Assembly: GCF_007858255.1 (NCBI RefSeq)
Contig: NZ_VFEU01000010.1
Coordinates: 62,001 to 126,000, forward strand
Origin: Pseudomonas rhodesiae
GTDB taxonomy: Bacteria > Pseudomonadota > Gammaproteobacteria > Pseudomonadales > Pseudomonadaceae
Length of the DNA: 64,000 bases
Direction: 5' to 3'
Under the pieces are notes generated by a model. The model saw only the letters and a program-made list of their open reading frames with translations. It made no database searches and was not told the origin of the DNA. Positions 26,868-36,824 of the stretch are shown piece by piece; the stretch's first letter is position 1; each line of letters starts with the position of its first letter. A program made the translations under genes and the position numbers.

Positions 26868-29264
26868 TTAATGCGTGCTAATTCTTTCCTTGGAATCAGA
26901 CTCTCGTTTTTCGTCCTTAGCAACTATCTCCGGGGCCACATCCGGCAAGGGCTCCGGCGCGTATTGCAGCGCAATTTGCAGGACCTCGTCAATCCATTTA
27001 ACGGGTTTAATCTGAAGATCTTGCTTGATATTGTCAGGAATTTCCTTCAAGTCGCGAACATTCTCTTCAGGAATGATCACGGTCTTGATTCCACCACGGT
27101 GCGCGGCAAGCAATTTCTCTTTCAGACCACCAATGGCCAATACTTGACCACGCAGAGTAATTTCCCCGGTCATAGCTACATCAGCGCGTACCGGAATACC
27201 GGTCAATGCCGACACCAGCGCGGTGCACATGCCCACGCCGGCGCTTGGACCATCCTTCGGGGTCGCCCCTTCCGGCATATGGATATGGGTGTCGTGCTTC
27301 TCATGGAAGTCCAAGGGGATCCCCAGGCTCCGAGCGCGACTGCGCACCACGGTCTGCGCGGCGGTGATGGACTCGACCATCACATCCCCCAGGGAACCGG
27401 TCTTGATCAACTGGCCCTTGCCAGGGATCACCGCAGCCTCAATGGTCAGCAGCTCACCCCCCACTTGAGTCCACGCCAAACCCGTCACCTGCCCGACCTG
27501 ATCCTGCTGCTCAGCCAGCCCGTAACGGAATTTGCGCACGCCCAGGAAGTGCTCAAGGGAGTCGGCCGTCACCTTCACCGCGAAGCGTTTTTCCAAAGCA
27601 TGCTCTTTGACCGCCTTGCGGCAGATCTTCGCGATCTGGCGCTCAAGCCCCCGCACACCGGCCTCGCGGGTGTAGTAACGCACGATGTCGCGAATCGCTT
27701 CGACCTCGAACTCAATCTCGCCCTTCTTCAGGCCATTGGCCGATGTCTGCTTGGGCGCGAGGTACTTGACCGCGATGTTGATCTTCTCGTCTTCGGTGTA
27801 ACCCGGCAGACGAATCACCTCCATCCGATCCAGCAGCGCCGGCGGAATATTCATGGAGTTGGAGGTGCACAGGAACATGACGTCGGATAAGTCGTAATCG
27901 ACTTCGAGGTAATGGTCGTTGAAATTGTGGTTTTGCTCAGGATCGAGAACCTCGAGCAAGGCCGAGGCCGGATCGCCACGCATGTCGCTGCCCATCTTGT
28001 CGATTTCATCGAGCAAGAACAGCGGATTGCGCACGCCGACTTTGGTCATCTTTTGAATCAATCTTCCTGGCATCGAACCGATATAGGTGCGGCGATGGCC
28101 ACGAATTTCCGCCTCATCCCGCACGCCACCCAGAGCCATACGGACGAATTTACGGTTGGTGGCATTGGCGATGGATTCGGCCAGAGAGGTCTTGCCCACG
28201 CCAGGCGGCCCGACCAGGCACAGCACCGGCCCGCGGATTTTCTTCACGCGCTTCTGTACGGCGAGGTATTCAAGGATGCGCTCCTTGACCTCTTCAAGGC
28301 CGTAGTGGTCGGCGTCGAGAATGTCTTCGGCGCGGGCCAGGTCCAGGCGCACCTTGGTCTGAGCCTTCCACGGCACCTGCACCAGCCAGTCGATGTAGGA
28401 GCGCACCACGGTGGCTTCGGCCGACATCGGCGACATTTGCTTGAGCTTGTTCAGCTCGGCGGTGGCTTTGGTCAATGCATCTTTAGGTAGACCTGCGGCA
28501 TCGATGCGCTTTTTCAGCTCTTCGATTTCGTTGTGGCCTTCCTCGCTGTCGCCGAGCTCTTTCTGAATGGCCTTCATCTGCTCATTCAGATAGTACTCAC
28601 GCTGGCTGCGTTCCATCTGCTTCTTAACGCGGCCACGAATGCGCTTTTCAACCTGCAGCAGGTCGATTTCAGCGTCCAACAGCGCCAGCACATGCTCGAC
28701 GCGAGCCGGCAGGTCGATGATTTCGAGGATGTCCTGCTTCTGTTCGATCTTCAGCGCCATATGGGCAGCCATGGTATCGACCAGGCGGCTGGGCTCATCA
28801 ATGCTATTAAGAGAAGATAGGACTTCAGCCGGGACCTTCTTGCCCAACTGTACATACTGCTCGAATTGCGAGAGCAGACTGCGTACGAACACTTCAGACT
28901 CGCGCTCCGGGGCCTCAATCTCATCGATCAACGCCACCTCGGCACGTAGGTGGCCATCCACCTCCATGAAGCGTTCCACCGCGCCGCGTTGCTCGCCTTC
29001 CACCAGCACCTTGACGGTGCCATCCGGCAGTTTGAGCAATTGCAGAACAGTAGCAACAGTGCCGACCCGATACAGGGCGTCTTCGCCTGGATCATCATCA
29101 GCTGGATTTTTCTGGGCCAACAGCAGGATCTGCTTGTCGCCCGTCATCGCGGCCTCGAGGGCTTCGATAGACTTCTCGCGCCCCACGAACAGCGGGATAA
29201 CCATGTGCGGATAGACGACAACATCACGCAACGGCAGGAGAGGCAATTCGATGGTGGTCTTCAT
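26868..29264 (-). CDS. lon: ATP-dependent protease La (Lon)
   Basis: This protein has 798 residues. The open frame begins 23 codons earlier, but ATG 29264, with GAGGCG before it, starts the conserved KTTIELPLLPLRDVVVYPHMV. Domains: N-terminal substrate-binding region, AAA+ module (Walker A GPPGVGKTS, Walker B FLLDEIDKM), and protease domain with Ser in PKDGPSAGVGM and Lys in GGLKEKLLAAHRGG. It degrades misfolded and regulatory proteins. The gene has a sigma-32-like promoter. Confidence 0.98.
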   Translation of the reverse strand: MKTTIELPLLPLRDVVVYPHMVIPLFVGREKSIEALEAAMTGDKQILLLAQKNPADDDPGEDALYRVGTVATVLQLLKLPDGTVKVLVEGEQRGAVERFMEVDGHLRAEVALIDEIEAPERESEVFVRSLLSQFEQYVQLGKKVPAEVLSSLNSIDEPSRLVDTMAAHMALKIEQKQDILEIIDLPARVEHVLALLDAEIDLLQVEKRIRGRVKKQMERSQREYYLNEQMKAIQKELGDSEEGHNEIEELKKRIDAAGLPKDALTKATAELNKLKQMSPMSAEATVVRSYIDWLVQVPWKAQTKVRLDLARAEDILDADHYGLEEVKERILEYLAVQKRVKKIRGPVLCLVGPPGVGKTSLAESIANATNRKFVRMALGGVRDEAEIRGHRRTYIGSMPGRLIQKMTKVGVRNPLFLLDEIDKMGSDMRGDPASALLEVLDPEQNHNFNDHYLEVDYDLSDVMFLCTSNSMNIPPALLDRMEVIRLPGYTEDEKINIAVKYLAPKQTSANGLKKGEIEFEVEAIRDIVRYYTREAGVRGLERQIAKICRKAVKEHALEKRFAVKVTADSLEHFLGVRKFRYGLAEQQDQVGQVTGLAWTQVGGELLTIEAAVIPGKGQLIKTGSLGDVMVESITAAQTVVRSRARSLGIPLDFHEKHDTHIHMPEGATPKDGPSAGVGMCTALVSALTGIPVRADVAMTGEITLRGQVLAIGGLKEKLLAAHRGGIKTVIIPEENVRDLKEIPDNIKQDLQIKPVKWIDEVLQIALQYAPEPLPDVAPEIVAKDEKRESDSKERISTH

Positions 29265-29305
29265 GATTTCGCCTCTATGACAGTTCAAAAGTAAGCATGA
29301 AGCCA

Positions 29306-29334
29306 AGATGGGGGCTGCATGCAAAAAAAACAAG
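29306..29334 (-). promoter_or_regulatory. Sigma-32 heat-shock promoter of lon
   Basis: On the minus strand CTTGTT (29329-29334), 15 bp, then CCCCATCT (29306-29313) fits the sigma-32 consensus CTTGAA-N13-15-CCCCATNT, about 40 bp before the lon start. Confidence 0.78.
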
Positions 29335-29369
29335 CTTATTGCCGGCAGTTAAACGCAGTAAGAACCTAC

Positions 29370-29401
29370 AAAAAAACAAAGGGGCCCCTGGAGGCCCCTT
29401 T
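29370..29401 (-). terminator. Rho-independent terminator of clpX
   Basis: On the minus strand AAAGGGGCC pairs with GGCCCCTTT, followed by a run of seven T. It separates the clpX transcript from lon. Confidence 0.92.
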
Positions 29402-29425
29402 GTCTGTACCGAAACCGCGAAACGC

Positions 29426-30709
29426 TTATGCGTCTGGCGCAGCCTTGGCAGCCGGCTCACTGTTTTCATAGATATACAGTGGCTTGGACTTACCCTCTAT
29501 AACGCTTTCGTCGATCACCACTTTACTCACCTCGGACTGCGAGGGAATTTCATACATGGTGTCGAGCAACACACCTTCGAGGATCGAGCGCAAACCGCGC
29601 GCACCGGTCTTACGCTCCAGTGCCCGCTTCGCTACAGATTTGAGCGCATCGGTACGGAACTCGAGGTCTACACCTTCCATTTCGAAAAGCTTGGCGTATT
29701 GCTTGGTCAGGGCGTTTTTCGGCTCGGTGAGGATCTGAATCAGAGCAGCCTCATCCAGCTCATCCAACGTAGCCAGGACCGGCAGACGGCCGACGAATTC
29801 CGGGATCAGACCGAACTTGACCAAATCGTCAGGCTCGACTTCACGCAGGGACTCGCCCACTTTCTTACCTTCTTCCTTGCTGCGCACTTCCGCACTGAAA
29901 CCGATGCCGCCACGGGTGGAACGGTTTTGAATAACCTTTTCCAGACCGGAGAACGCACCGCCACAGATGAACAGAATATTACGCGTATCAACCTGAAGGA
30001 ATTCCTGCTGCGGGTGCTTGCGGCCACCTTGCGGCGGTACGGAGGCAACCGTGCCTTCAATCAGTTTCAACAGCGCTTGCTGCACACCCTCGCCGGACAC
30101 GTCCCGAGTGATGGACGGGTTGTCGGATTTGCGCGAAATCTTGTCGATTTCGTCGATGTAGACAATACCCATCTGGGCCTTCTCGACATCGTAATCACAT
30201 TTTTGCAGCAATTTCTGAATGATGTTCTCGACGTCCTCGCCCACGTAGCCAGCCTCGGTGAGGGTGGTCGCGTCAGCGATGGTGAAGGGAACGTTCAGCA
30301 GGCGAGCGAGGGTCTCCGCAAGCAGGGTCTTACCCGAACCTGTAGGACCGATCAGCAAGATGTTGCTCTTGCCGAGTTCGACCTCTTCACCTTTCTTGTC
30401 ACGTTGATTCAAGCGCTTGTAGTGGTTGTACACCGCTACGGCCAGAATCTTCTTGGCGCGCTCTTGACCGATCACATACTGGTCAAGAATGCCGCTGATT
30501 TCTTTGGGCGAAGGCAATTTATGCGCGCTGCTTTCGGCCTGGGCTTCCTGCACCTCCTCGCGGATGATGTCATTGCACAGGTCGACGCACTCGTCGCAGA
30601 TAAAGACCGAGGGGCCGGCAATCAATTTGCGTACTTCATGCTGGCTTTTGCCACAGAAGGAGCAATAGAGCAGCTTGCCGTTGTCCTCGCCGTTGCGGGT
30701 GTCAGTCAT
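29426..30709 (-). CDS. clpX: ClpXP protease ATPase subunit ClpX
   Basis: This protein has 427 residues from ATG 30709; the 11 upstream in-frame codons are not conserved. An N-terminal four-cysteine zinc domain (CSFCGKS and CDECVDLC) is followed by an AAA+ module (Walker A GPTGSGKT, Walker [11 protein letters not shown]). The IGF-type loop that docks ClpP is read as IGFSAEVRS. It unfolds tagged proteins, including ssrA-tagged ones, and feeds them to ClpP, encoded just upstream. Confidence 0.98.
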   Translation of the reverse strand: MTDTRNGEDNGKLLYCSFCGKSQHEVRKLIAGPSVFICDECVDLCNDIIREEVQEAQAESSAHKLPSPKEISGILDQYVIGQERAKKILAVAVYNHYKRLNQRDKKGEEVELGKSNILLIGPTGSGKTLLAETLARLLNVPFTIADATTLTEAGYVGEDVENIIQKLLQKCDYDVEKAQMGIVYIDEIDKISRKSDNPSITRDVSGEGVQQALLKLIEGTVASVPPQGGRKHPQQEFLQVDTRNILFICGGAFSGLEKVIQNRSTRGGIGFSAEVRSKEEGKKVGESLREVEPDDLVKFGLIPEFVGRLPVLATLDELDEAALIQILTEPKNALTKQYAKLFEMEGVDLEFRTDALKSVAKRALERKTGARGLRSILEGVLLDTMYEIPSQSEVSKVVIDESVIEGKSKPLYIYENSEPAAKAAPDA

Positions 30710-30757
30710 TCGTTCGATCCAAATCCGATAGGCTTGCAACACAAGATGAAGGCTTAT

Positions 30758-30777
30758 GCGGGCTTTTTCAAGCCCGC
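30758..30777 (-). terminator. Hairpin between clpP and clpX
   Basis: GCGGGCT pairs with AGCCCGC around a six-base loop in the 110-bp gap between the two genes. There is no T-run on the minus strand, so it is more likely an attenuator or RNA-processing site than a full stop. Confidence 0.4.
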
Positions 30778-30821
30778 CGATGATCGGCTACGCCGACCCA
30801 CCTTATTTTGAGCGGCTTATA

Positions 30822-31457
30822 TTATGCGGGGCGGTGGTCAATCACTGCGTCGATCAACCCGTATTCACGCGCCATTTCCGCACTCATGAAATTGTCACGG
30901 TTGGTATCACGCTCGATTTCTTCCAGCGTGCGACCACTGTGCTTGGCCATCAGCGTATTCAAACGCTCGCGGATGAAGAGGATTTCCTTGGCGTGGATCT
31001 CGATATCCGACGCCTGACCTTGGAAACCACCCAATGGCTGGTGAATCATCACGCGGGAGTTCGGCAGACAGAAACGTTTGCCCGGAGCACCCGCAGTCAG
31101 CAGGAATGCGCCCATGCTGCACGCCTGGCCGATACAAGTGGTCGACACGTTTGGCTTGATGAACTGCATGGTGTCGTAGATCGACATACCCGCAGTCACC
31201 GAACCACCCGGCGAGTTGATGTAAAGATGGATGTCCTTGTCCGGGTTTTCCGCTTCAAGGAACAGCAGTTGCGCGCAAATCAGGTTGGCCATGTAGTCCT
31301 CTACCGGACCAACCAGAAAGATCACTCGCTCCTTGAGCAGGCGCGAGTAGATGTCGTAGGCGCGTTCGCCACGAGCGGACTGCTCGACAACCATCGGGAC
31401 CAGGCCGCCGGCGGCCTGGATATCAGAGTTCTGCTGAATATAGGAATTACGGAACAT
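30822..31457 (-). CDS. clpP: ClpP protease subunit
   Basis: This 211-residue serine protease has Ser in [11 protein letters not shown], His in MIHQPLGG and Asp in [11 protein letters not shown] short propeptide precedes [29 protein letters not shown]. Fourteen subunits form the chamber used by ClpX or ClpA. It lies between tig and clpX in the usual order. Confidence 0.98.
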   Translation of the reverse strand: MFRNSYIQQNSDIQAAGGLVPMVVEQSARGERAYDIYSRLLKERVIFLVGPVEDYMANLICAQLLFLEAENPDKDIHLYINSPGGSVTAGMSIYDTMQFIKPNVSTTCIGQACSMGAFLLTAGAPGKRFCLPNSRVMIHQPLGGFQGQASDIEIHAKEILFIRERLNTLMAKHSGRTLEEIERDTNRDNFMSAEMAREYGLIDAVIDHRPA

Positions 31458-31496
31458 GCTCTGCAGTTACTCCCAAATAGTCATGTCTTGAAAACG

Positions 31497-31523
31497 CATA
31501 AGCCAGCGCGAGGCTGGCTTATG
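31497..31523 (-). terminator. Hairpin between tig and clpP
   Basis: CATAAGCCAGC pairs perfectly with GCTGGCTTATG (11 bp, five-base loop), followed on the minus strand by CGTTTTC. It probably ends part of the tig transcripts. Confidence 0.6.
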
Positions 31524-31548
31524 GTTGTATTTCCAACGAGTTGGACAA

Positions 31549-32859
31549 TCAGTCGGCTTGTGCTGCTTCCGCCGGTTTGACTGCTTCTTCGTAAGAGACC
31601 GCTTTATCGGTCACCTTAGCCTTCTGCAGAACAGTATCCACAACTTGTTCTTCCAGCACAACCGAACGTACTTCGTTCAGTTGCTGGTCGTTCTTGTAGT
31701 ACCAAGCCACGACCTGCTCAGGCTCCTGGTAGGCCGAAGCCATCTCCTGGATCATTTCACGAACGCGATCTTCGTCAGGCTTGAGGTCAAATTGCTTGAC
31801 CACTTCAGCCACGATCAAACCCAGCACTACGCGACGCTTGGCTTGCTCTTCGAACAGCTCGGCAGGCAGTTGATCAGGCTTGATGTTGCCACCAAACTGC
31901 TGAACCGCTTGAACGCGCAGGCGATCCACTTCATTGGACAGCAGAGCCTTAGGTACTTCGATCGGGTTGGCGGCCAGTAGACCGTCCATGACTTGGTTCT
32001 TCACCTTGGACTTGATGGCCTGGCGCAGCTCACGCTCCATGTTCTTGCGAACTTCGGCGCGGAAACCTTCGATGCCGGTTTCTTTAATACCGAACTGAGC
32101 GAAGAACTCTTCATTCAGCTCTGGCAGCTTAGGCTCGGAAACGCTGTTGACGGTCACGGTGAACTCGGCGGTTTTACCGGCCAGGTCCAGGTTCTGATAG
32201 TCAGCCGGGAAGGTCAGGTTCAAAACGCGCTCTTCGCCAGCTTTAGCGCCAACCAGGCCATCTTCGAAACCAGGGATCATGCGATTGGAACCCAACACCA
32301 GTTGAGTGCCCTTGGCAGAACCGCCAGCGAATACTTCGCCGTCAACCTTGCCAACGAAATCGATGTTCAGTTGGTCTTCGTTCTGGGCGGCACGCTCGAC
32401 CACTTCAAAACGGGTGTTCTGCTTGCGCAGGATTTCCAGCATGTTGTCCAGATCGGAATCGGCCACTTCAGCGCTCAGGCGCTCGATAGCGATACCCTCG
32501 AAGCCGGCAACTTCGAATTCAGGGAACACTTCGAATACGGCTACGTATTCCAGGTCCTTGCCTGCTTCCAGGGACTTAGGCTCGATCGAAGGCGAGCCGG
32601 CTGGGTTCAGCTTTTGCTCGACAACGGCTTCGTAGAAAGAAGCCTGAATGACGTCACCAACAGCTTCCTGACGCGCATCGGCACCAAAACGACGCTTGAT
32701 TTCGCTCATCGGCACTTTGCCTGGACGGAAACCAGCGATCTTGGCCTTCTGGGCAGTCTGCTGCAGACGCTTGTTGACCGCAGTCTCGATACGCTCTGCC
32801 GGCACGGTGATGCTCAGGCGGCGCTCGAGAGCAGTAGTATTTTCAACAGAAACTTGCAT
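31549..32859 (-). CDS. tig: Trigger factor, ribosome-bound chaperone
   Basis: This protein has 436 residues. ATG 32859 starts the conserved [20 protein letters not shown]; a longer open frame upstream is not used. The ribosome-docking signature reads [17 protein letters not shown]. An FKBP-like domain (about 150-245) and the long helical C-terminal domain follow. It binds nascent chains at the ribosome exit. Confidence 0.98.
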   Translation of the reverse strand: MQVSVENTTALERRLSITVPAERIETAVNKRLQQTAQKAKIAGFRPGKVPMSEIKRRFGADARQEAVGDVIQASFYEAVVEQKLNPAGSPSIEPKSLEAGKDLEYVAVFEVFPEFEVAGFEGIAIERLSAEVADSDLDNMLEILRKQNTRFEVVERAAQNEDQLNIDFVGKVDGEVFAGGSAKGTQLVLGSNRMIPGFEDGLVGAKAGEERVLNLTFPADYQNLDLAGKTAEFTVTVNSVSEPKLPELNEEFFAQFGIKETGIEGFRAEVRKNMERELRQAIKSKVKNQVMDGLLAANPIEVPKALLSNEVDRLRVQAVQQFGGNIKPDQLPAELFEEQAKRRVVLGLIVAEVVKQFDLKPDEDRVREMIQEMASAYQEPEQVVAWYYKNDQQLNEVRSVVLEEQVVDTVLQKAKVTDKAVSYEEAVKPAEAAQAD

Positions 32860-33053
32860 GGATATTCCTCGTTGCACAGACGTTAGCCGGCCATTTCCGA
32901 CCCCAATCAAGGGCATGCATTCTAGTGGGTCAAACTCAAGAAGTCACCCTACTGGAAATATGCTCGCAAACAGCCGGCAATTTATCGGCACGAGAGCACT
33001 GCTGCTCCTCGCCCCGCTGACAAATACAGCCAATCATGCCAGGGCTCTGTGCC

Positions 33054-33077
33054 GCCTCTTCTATATATAGAAGAGGC
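33054..33077. repeat. Perfect 24-bp palindrome
   Basis: GCCTCTTCTATA reads the same on the other strand over 24 bp (33054-33077). It lies between the tRNA operon terminator and tig, about 195 bp upstream of the tig start. It could be an operator or a two-way terminator stem. Nothing else was recognised in this 290-bp gap apart from the tRNA terminator. Confidence 0.7.
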
Positions 33078-33140
33078 CATCACTTCCATCCCTGACACTG
33101 CGACCCGGTAGCTACGGCCGCCCACGATCCGAACCGCTAA

Positions 33141-33176
33141 AACCAAAAAAGGCGCCAGACTGTTAAATCTGGCGCC
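33141..33176 (-). terminator. Terminator of the tRNA operon
   Basis: On the minus strand GGCGCCAGA (33176-33168) pairs with TCTGGCGCC (33159-33151), followed by TTTTTTGGTT. A near copy lies inside the operon at 33445-33470. Confidence 0.9.
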
Positions 33177-33185
33177 TTTCGAATA

Positions 33186-33262
33186 TGGGGTGGACGAAGG
33201 GGATCGAACCCTCGACAACGGGAGTCACAATCCCGTGCTCTACCAACTGAGCTACGCCCACC
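33186..33262 (-). tRNA. tRNA-His (GTG), distal copy
   Basis: A full cloverleaf with encoded CCA and anticodon GTG. The extra 5' G opposite the discriminator C, typical of tRNA-His, is included. It is identical in sequence to the copy at 33481-33557. Confidence 0.97.
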
Positions 33263-33338
33263 ATATTGCGTTAACAAAGAAACCAAACCACTTCTTTGTT
33301 GAGCCCTGCTCGATCTTACGATCGAACAAAGCTTTGAT

Positions 33339-33423
33339 TGGTGCGGATGAAGAGACTCGAACTCTTACGCCTTGCGGCGCTGGAACCTAAATCCAGTGTG
33401 TCTACCAATTCCACCACATCCGC
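33339..33423 (-). tRNA. tRNA-Leu (TAG)
   Basis: 85 nt with a long variable arm (class II), anticodon TAG in GGATTTAGGTTCC, and encoded CCA. Confidence 0.97.
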
Positions 33424-33444
33424 GCTTGAAGCTCTTAAAGCAAA

Positions 33445-33470
33445 GGCGCCAGACTGTAAAATCTGGCGCC
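33445..33470 (-). terminator. Internal terminator-like hairpin in the tRNA operon
   Basis: GGCGCCAGA...TCTGGCGCC matches the operon terminator, but on the minus strand is followed by TTTGCTTTAAG, a weaker T-run. It lies between tRNA-His and tRNA-Leu and may lower expression of the two distal tRNAs. Confidence 0.65.
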
Positions 33471-33480
33471 TTTCAAAATA

Positions 33481-33557
33481 TGGGGTGGACGAAGGGGATC
33501 GAACCCTCGACAACGGGAGTCACAATCCCGTGCTCTACCAACTGAGCTACGCCCACC
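33481..33557 (-). tRNA. tRNA-His (GTG), proximal copy
   Basis: Same sequence as the tRNA-His at 33186-33262, including G-1, anticodon GTG and CCA. It is the second gene of the operon. Confidence 0.97.
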
Positions 33558-33588
33558 ATATAGCGCTACTTGTGCCAAAGCTGCCTAA

Positions 33589-33665
33589 TGGCGCACCCGG
33601 CAGGACTCGAACCTGCGACCATCCGCTTAGAAGGCGGATGCTCTATCCAGCTGAGCTACGGGCGC
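33589..33665 (-). tRNA. tRNA-Arg (TCT)
   Basis: 77-nt cloverleaf with anticodon TCT in GCCTTCTAAGC and encoded CCA. It is the first gene of the Arg-His-Leu-His operon, the same order as next to folD in P. aeruginosa. Confidence 0.97.
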
Positions 33666-33779
33666 CTTATTAATCTGTACTCTTGGAGGATTACAAACTA
33701 AGTGCTTCCAGCCTTACAGAACAGTGATTCTGCTCGACCTTCTTAACCAGTGCTAGGCTGTGCCCGACAAGTGCGACGA

Positions 33780-33808
33780 ATAGTATAGAGCGCCCTGAAA
33801 CCCGTCAA
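33780..33808 (-). promoter_or_regulatory. Stable-RNA promoter of the tRNA operon
   Basis: On the minus strand TTGACG (33803-33808), 17 bp, TACTAT (33780-33785), with an A/T-rich UP-like tract just upstream (33812-33840). It is the only good promoter between folD and the tRNAs on this strand. Confidence 0.75.
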
Positions 33809-33940
33809 ATCTTTTTTGAAAAAAATTCATTTTATTTAAGGAGTTAGGGCAATTTGCAGACCAAGCGCCTTTGCCCTCACGTCTTGGCGTGCGAGAATGC
33901 GCGCACTTTTCTTCCCCCTCTCGATGGTTAATCACGCGTA

Positions 33941-34795
33941 ATGACTGCACAACTTATCGACGGCAAATCAATCGCCGCCAGCCTGCGCCAGCAGATCGCC
34001 AAACGGGTCGCAGAGCGCAGCCAGCAAGGCCTGCGCACACCGGGACTCGCGGTGATCCTGGTCGGCAGCGATCCTGCGTCTCAGGTTTATGTCTCGCACA
34101 AGCGTAAAGACTGTGAAGAGGTCGGCTTTATTTCCAAGGCCTACGACCTGCCTGCGCAGACCACCCAGCAGGCCCTGACCGACCTGATCGACAGCCTCAA
34201 CGAGGACCCGACGATAGACGGTGTGCTACTGCAACTGCCCCTGCCGGATCACCTGGACGCGTCCAAATTGCTTGAGCGCATTCGCCCGGACAAGGACGTC
34301 GACGGTTTCCATCCTTATAACGTCGGGCGCCTGGCACAGCGCATCCCGCTGCTGCGCCCCTGCACCCCCAAAGGCATCATGACCCTGCTGGAAAGCACCG
34401 GTGTCGACCTGTACGGTCTCGATGCCGTGGTGGTGGGCGCGTCGAACATCGTCGGTCGCCCGATGGCCATGGAGCTGTTGCTGGCCGGCTGCACCGTGAC
34501 CGTGACCCATCGTTTCACCAAGGACCTCGCCGGCCACGTCGGACGCGCCGACCTGGTGGTGGTTGCCGCCGGCAAGCCGGGCCTGGTCAAAGGTGAGTGG
34601 ATCAAAGAGGGTGCAATCGTTATCGACGTCGGCATCAATCGCCAGGAAGACGGCAAGCTGGTGGGCGACGTGGTCTACGACACCGCCCTGCCCCGCGCCG
34701 GCTGGATCACGCCGGTGCCAGGCGGCGTCGGCCCAATGACCCGCGCCTGCCTGCTGGAAAATACCCTGTACGCCGCGGAAACCCTGCACGATTAA
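33941..34795 (+). CDS. folD: Methylene-THF dehydrogenase / methenyl-THF cyclohydrolase
   Basis: This 284-residue enzyme of one-carbon metabolism converts methylene-THF to formyl-THF. Substrate loop and catalytic Lys are in [14 protein letters not shown], followed by [22 protein letters not shown], the NADP loop [15 protein letters not shown], and the C-terminal [11 protein letters not shown]. It is divergent from the tRNA operon and ends with its own terminator. Confidence 0.98.
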   Translation: MTAQLIDGKSIAASLRQQIAKRVAERSQQGLRTPGLAVILVGSDPASQVYVSHKRKDCEEVGFISKAYDLPAQTTQQALTDLIDSLNEDPTIDGVLLQLPLPDHLDASKLLERIRPDKDVDGFHPYNVGRLAQRIPLLRPCTPKGIMTLLESTGVDLYGLDAVVVGASNIVGRPMAMELLLAGCTVTVTHRFTKDLAGHVGRADLVVVAAGKPGLVKGEWIKEGAIVIDVGINRQEDGKLVGDVVYDTALPRAGWITPVPGGVGPMTRACLLENTLYAAETLHD

Positions 34796-34813
34796 TAACC
34801 GCATGTACTGAAG

Positions 34814-34842
34814 AAGCCCCGCCTTATCGCGGGGCTTTTTAT
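34814..34842 (+). terminator. Rho-independent terminator of folD
   Basis: AAGCCCCGC pairs with GCGGGGCTT, followed by TTTTTATT. Confidence 0.93.
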
Positions 34843-35002
34843 TAGCCGGAATAAAACCTGTTTTTTCTTTGTTTTTAAGCACTTTCGTCTGGTTCTGTAA
34901 GAACATTCGACAGTTTCTGATCCATACTCCTAAAATGTAACGCCATTTATCAAAAACCCGTTTTCCTAACGGTATTTCTTACTTTTTAGCGAGTTCATCC
35001 GC

Positions 35003-35926
35003 GTGAAAATTCGTCTTTCCATCATCAGCCTATTTTTCGCATTCACAGGCACTGTCGCGCATGCCGCCGAAACCGCCCTGGCGCCCCGCGATCCTTCCAA
35101 ACTGCAAATCGCTTCCGGCAGCGCCATGCTGGTCGACTTGCAAACCAACAAAGTCATCTATGCCAGCAACCCCGACGTGGTGGTGCCCATTGCGTCTGTA
35201 AGCAAGCTGATGACCGGCCTGATCGTCCTCGAAGCCAAGCAAAACATGGACGAGTACATCGATATCAACATCACCGATACGCCAGAAATGAAAGGTGTGT
35301 TCTCCCGCGTGAAGATCGGCAGCGAAATGCCGCGCAAAGAAATGCTGCTGATCGCCCTGATGTCCTCGGAAAACCGTGCCGCCGCCAGCCTGGCCCACCA
35401 CTATCCGGGCGGCTATTCGGCGTTTATCGCGGCAATGAACGCCAAGGCCAAGGCCCTCGGCATGACCAGCACCCACTATGTCGAACCCACTGGCCTATCG
35501 ATCCACAACGTATCCACCGCTCGCGACTTGAGCAAGCTGTTGGCCGCTGCGCGCAAGTACCCGATGTTGAGCCAGTTGAGCACCACCAAGGAAAAGACCG
35601 TAGCCTTCCGCAAGCCCAACTACACCCTGGGTTTCTCCAACACTGACCATCTGATCAACCGCGCCAACTGGGATATCAAGCTGACCAAGACCGGCTTCAC
35701 CAACCAAGCCGGCCATTGCCTGGTGCTGGTGACCAGCATGGGCAACCGACCGGTGTCGCTGGTGATCCTCGATGCTTTCGGCAAGTACACCCACTTCGCC
35801 GACGCCAGCCGTATCCGCAGTTGGGTCGAGACCGGCAAGGGCGGCGCGGTGCCGGATGTCGCGTTGCGCTACAAAGCCGACAAAAACCTGAAAAACCGCG
35901 CGAATGCCGCCGAGGTCCGGCGCTGA
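35003..35926 (+). CDS. pbpG: D-alanyl-D-alanine endopeptidase (PBP7/8)
   Basis: This 307-residue protein starts at GTG 35003 and has a signal peptide (cleaved about residue 22, VAHAAE). Penicillin-binding motifs are SVSK (about 67), SEN in [17 protein letters not shown], and KTG in [12 protein letters not shown]. It cuts D-Ala-meso-DAP cross-links in the periplasm. It is monocistronic. Confidence 0.94.
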   Translation: MKIRLSIISLFFAFTGTVAHAAETALAPRDPSKLQIASGSAMLVDLQTNKVIYASNPDVVVPIASVSKLMTGLIVLEAKQNMDEYIDINITDTPEMKGVFSRVKIGSEMPRKEMLLIALMSSENRAAASLAHHYPGGYSAFIAAMNAKAKALGMTSTHYVEPTGLSIHNVSTARDLSKLLAAARKYPMLSQLSTTKEKTVAFRKPNYTLGFSNTDHLINRANWDIKLTKTGFTNQAGHCLVLVTSMGNRPVSLVILDAFGKYTHFADASRIRSWVETGKGGAVPDVALRYKADKNLKNRANAAEVRR

Positions 35927-35974
35927 ATAACACCGAAGAACCGATGGGAGGGGCTCTGCGCCCTGCCCCCATTG

Positions 35975-36637
35975 TTATCGGTGATCCGCCAAGACTTTAA
36001 GCGCCTGCGCCGCCGCCCGCTCCTGCCCGGCCTGGGCCGTGGCATCGGCCGCCTCGCGCCAGCGCTGCGCATCCACATTGGCCGGCAACTGGCTCGGGCG
36101 CTGGGTGAGGATCGCCCAATGTCCGGCACTGGCCCATTTCGATTCGAAATCGCTGAAGCTCATCAATAGCCGCCGGTCCATGCCCGAGCGCAGTAACACC
36201 GTGCTCTTTTGCTGATTGAAGCCCACCACCACGACATACCGCGCGTCGGACCAGAGCCCGCCGCCGAGGCGTGCCATCACCGGATAACCCGCGGCCACCT
36301 GCGCCAGCACGGCGGTCAACTTGGCCTCCAACGGGTACACCATCAGCCCATATTCGCGCGCCAATTGCGGCATCGTGCGCTCCAGGTTTGCCTCGCCGCC
36401 CGGCAAATGCAGCGGTTTATCCAGCAGCCCCGGTGTCATCACAATGCCTTGTTGCGACAGCATGCTGGCTAATGCAGCAGGGCCGCTTTGATAGACCTCG
36501 CTGCGGAAGGTCGGCACGCCATTGAGTTCGACCCGCTCAGGCAGGCCCGCTAGTTTTGAGGGGTGCCCGGCACACGCGGTGAGCCCCAGGGTGAAGGCCA
36601 GCAGCAGGGACGTTGGGAGATTCGACCGTAACCGCAC
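35975..36637 (-). CDS. C39-peptidase-like lipoprotein without catalytic residues
   Basis: This protein has 220 residues. The signal peptide ends in lipobox LGLTACAGH (Cys21). The fold follows peptidase C39-like proteins: the first motif reads VYQSGPAALASML, where an active enzyme has QCGPAAL, so Ser replaces Cys. The second reads DARYVVVVGFN, where HYVVVVGYD is expected, so Arg replaces His. The Asp-Pro motif is also not seen. It is therefore likely a binding protein of the cell envelope. The C-terminal 45 residues are Ala/Gln-rich and helical. It is convergent with pbpG. Function unknown. Confidence 0.75.
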   Translation of the reverse strand: MRLRSNLPTSLLLAFTLGLTACAGHPSKLAGLPERVELNGVPTFRSEVYQSGPAALASMLSQQGIVMTPGLLDKPLHLPGGEANLERTMPQLAREYGLMVYPLEAKLTAVLAQVAAGYPVMARLGGGLWSDARYVVVVGFNQQKSTVLLRSGMDRRLLMSFSDFESKWASAGHWAILTQRPSQLPANVDAQRWREAADATAQAGQERAAAQALKVLADHR

Positions 36638-36824
36638 TTTTCTACTCTCTTGATCAGCCGTCGGTGAGGGCGCTGATCATAGCCCAATCACGTTTCTGTC
36701 GGGCCTGGATATAGCGAACTCGTTGGACAGACACGACCATTGGTCAATAGCAGGCAACCGCCAGGTAGCTAGACTGTCCATTGAGAAGACTGTGTGTGCC
36801 CCCTGCGGGGCGAAGGAGGCCCAA

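Noticed and set aside
33186..33665. Integration site for a mobile element at the tRNA cluster
   Set aside because: All tRNAs are intact and flanked by housekeeping genes, with no integrase or direct repeats of a tRNA 3' end beyond the local tRNA-His duplication.
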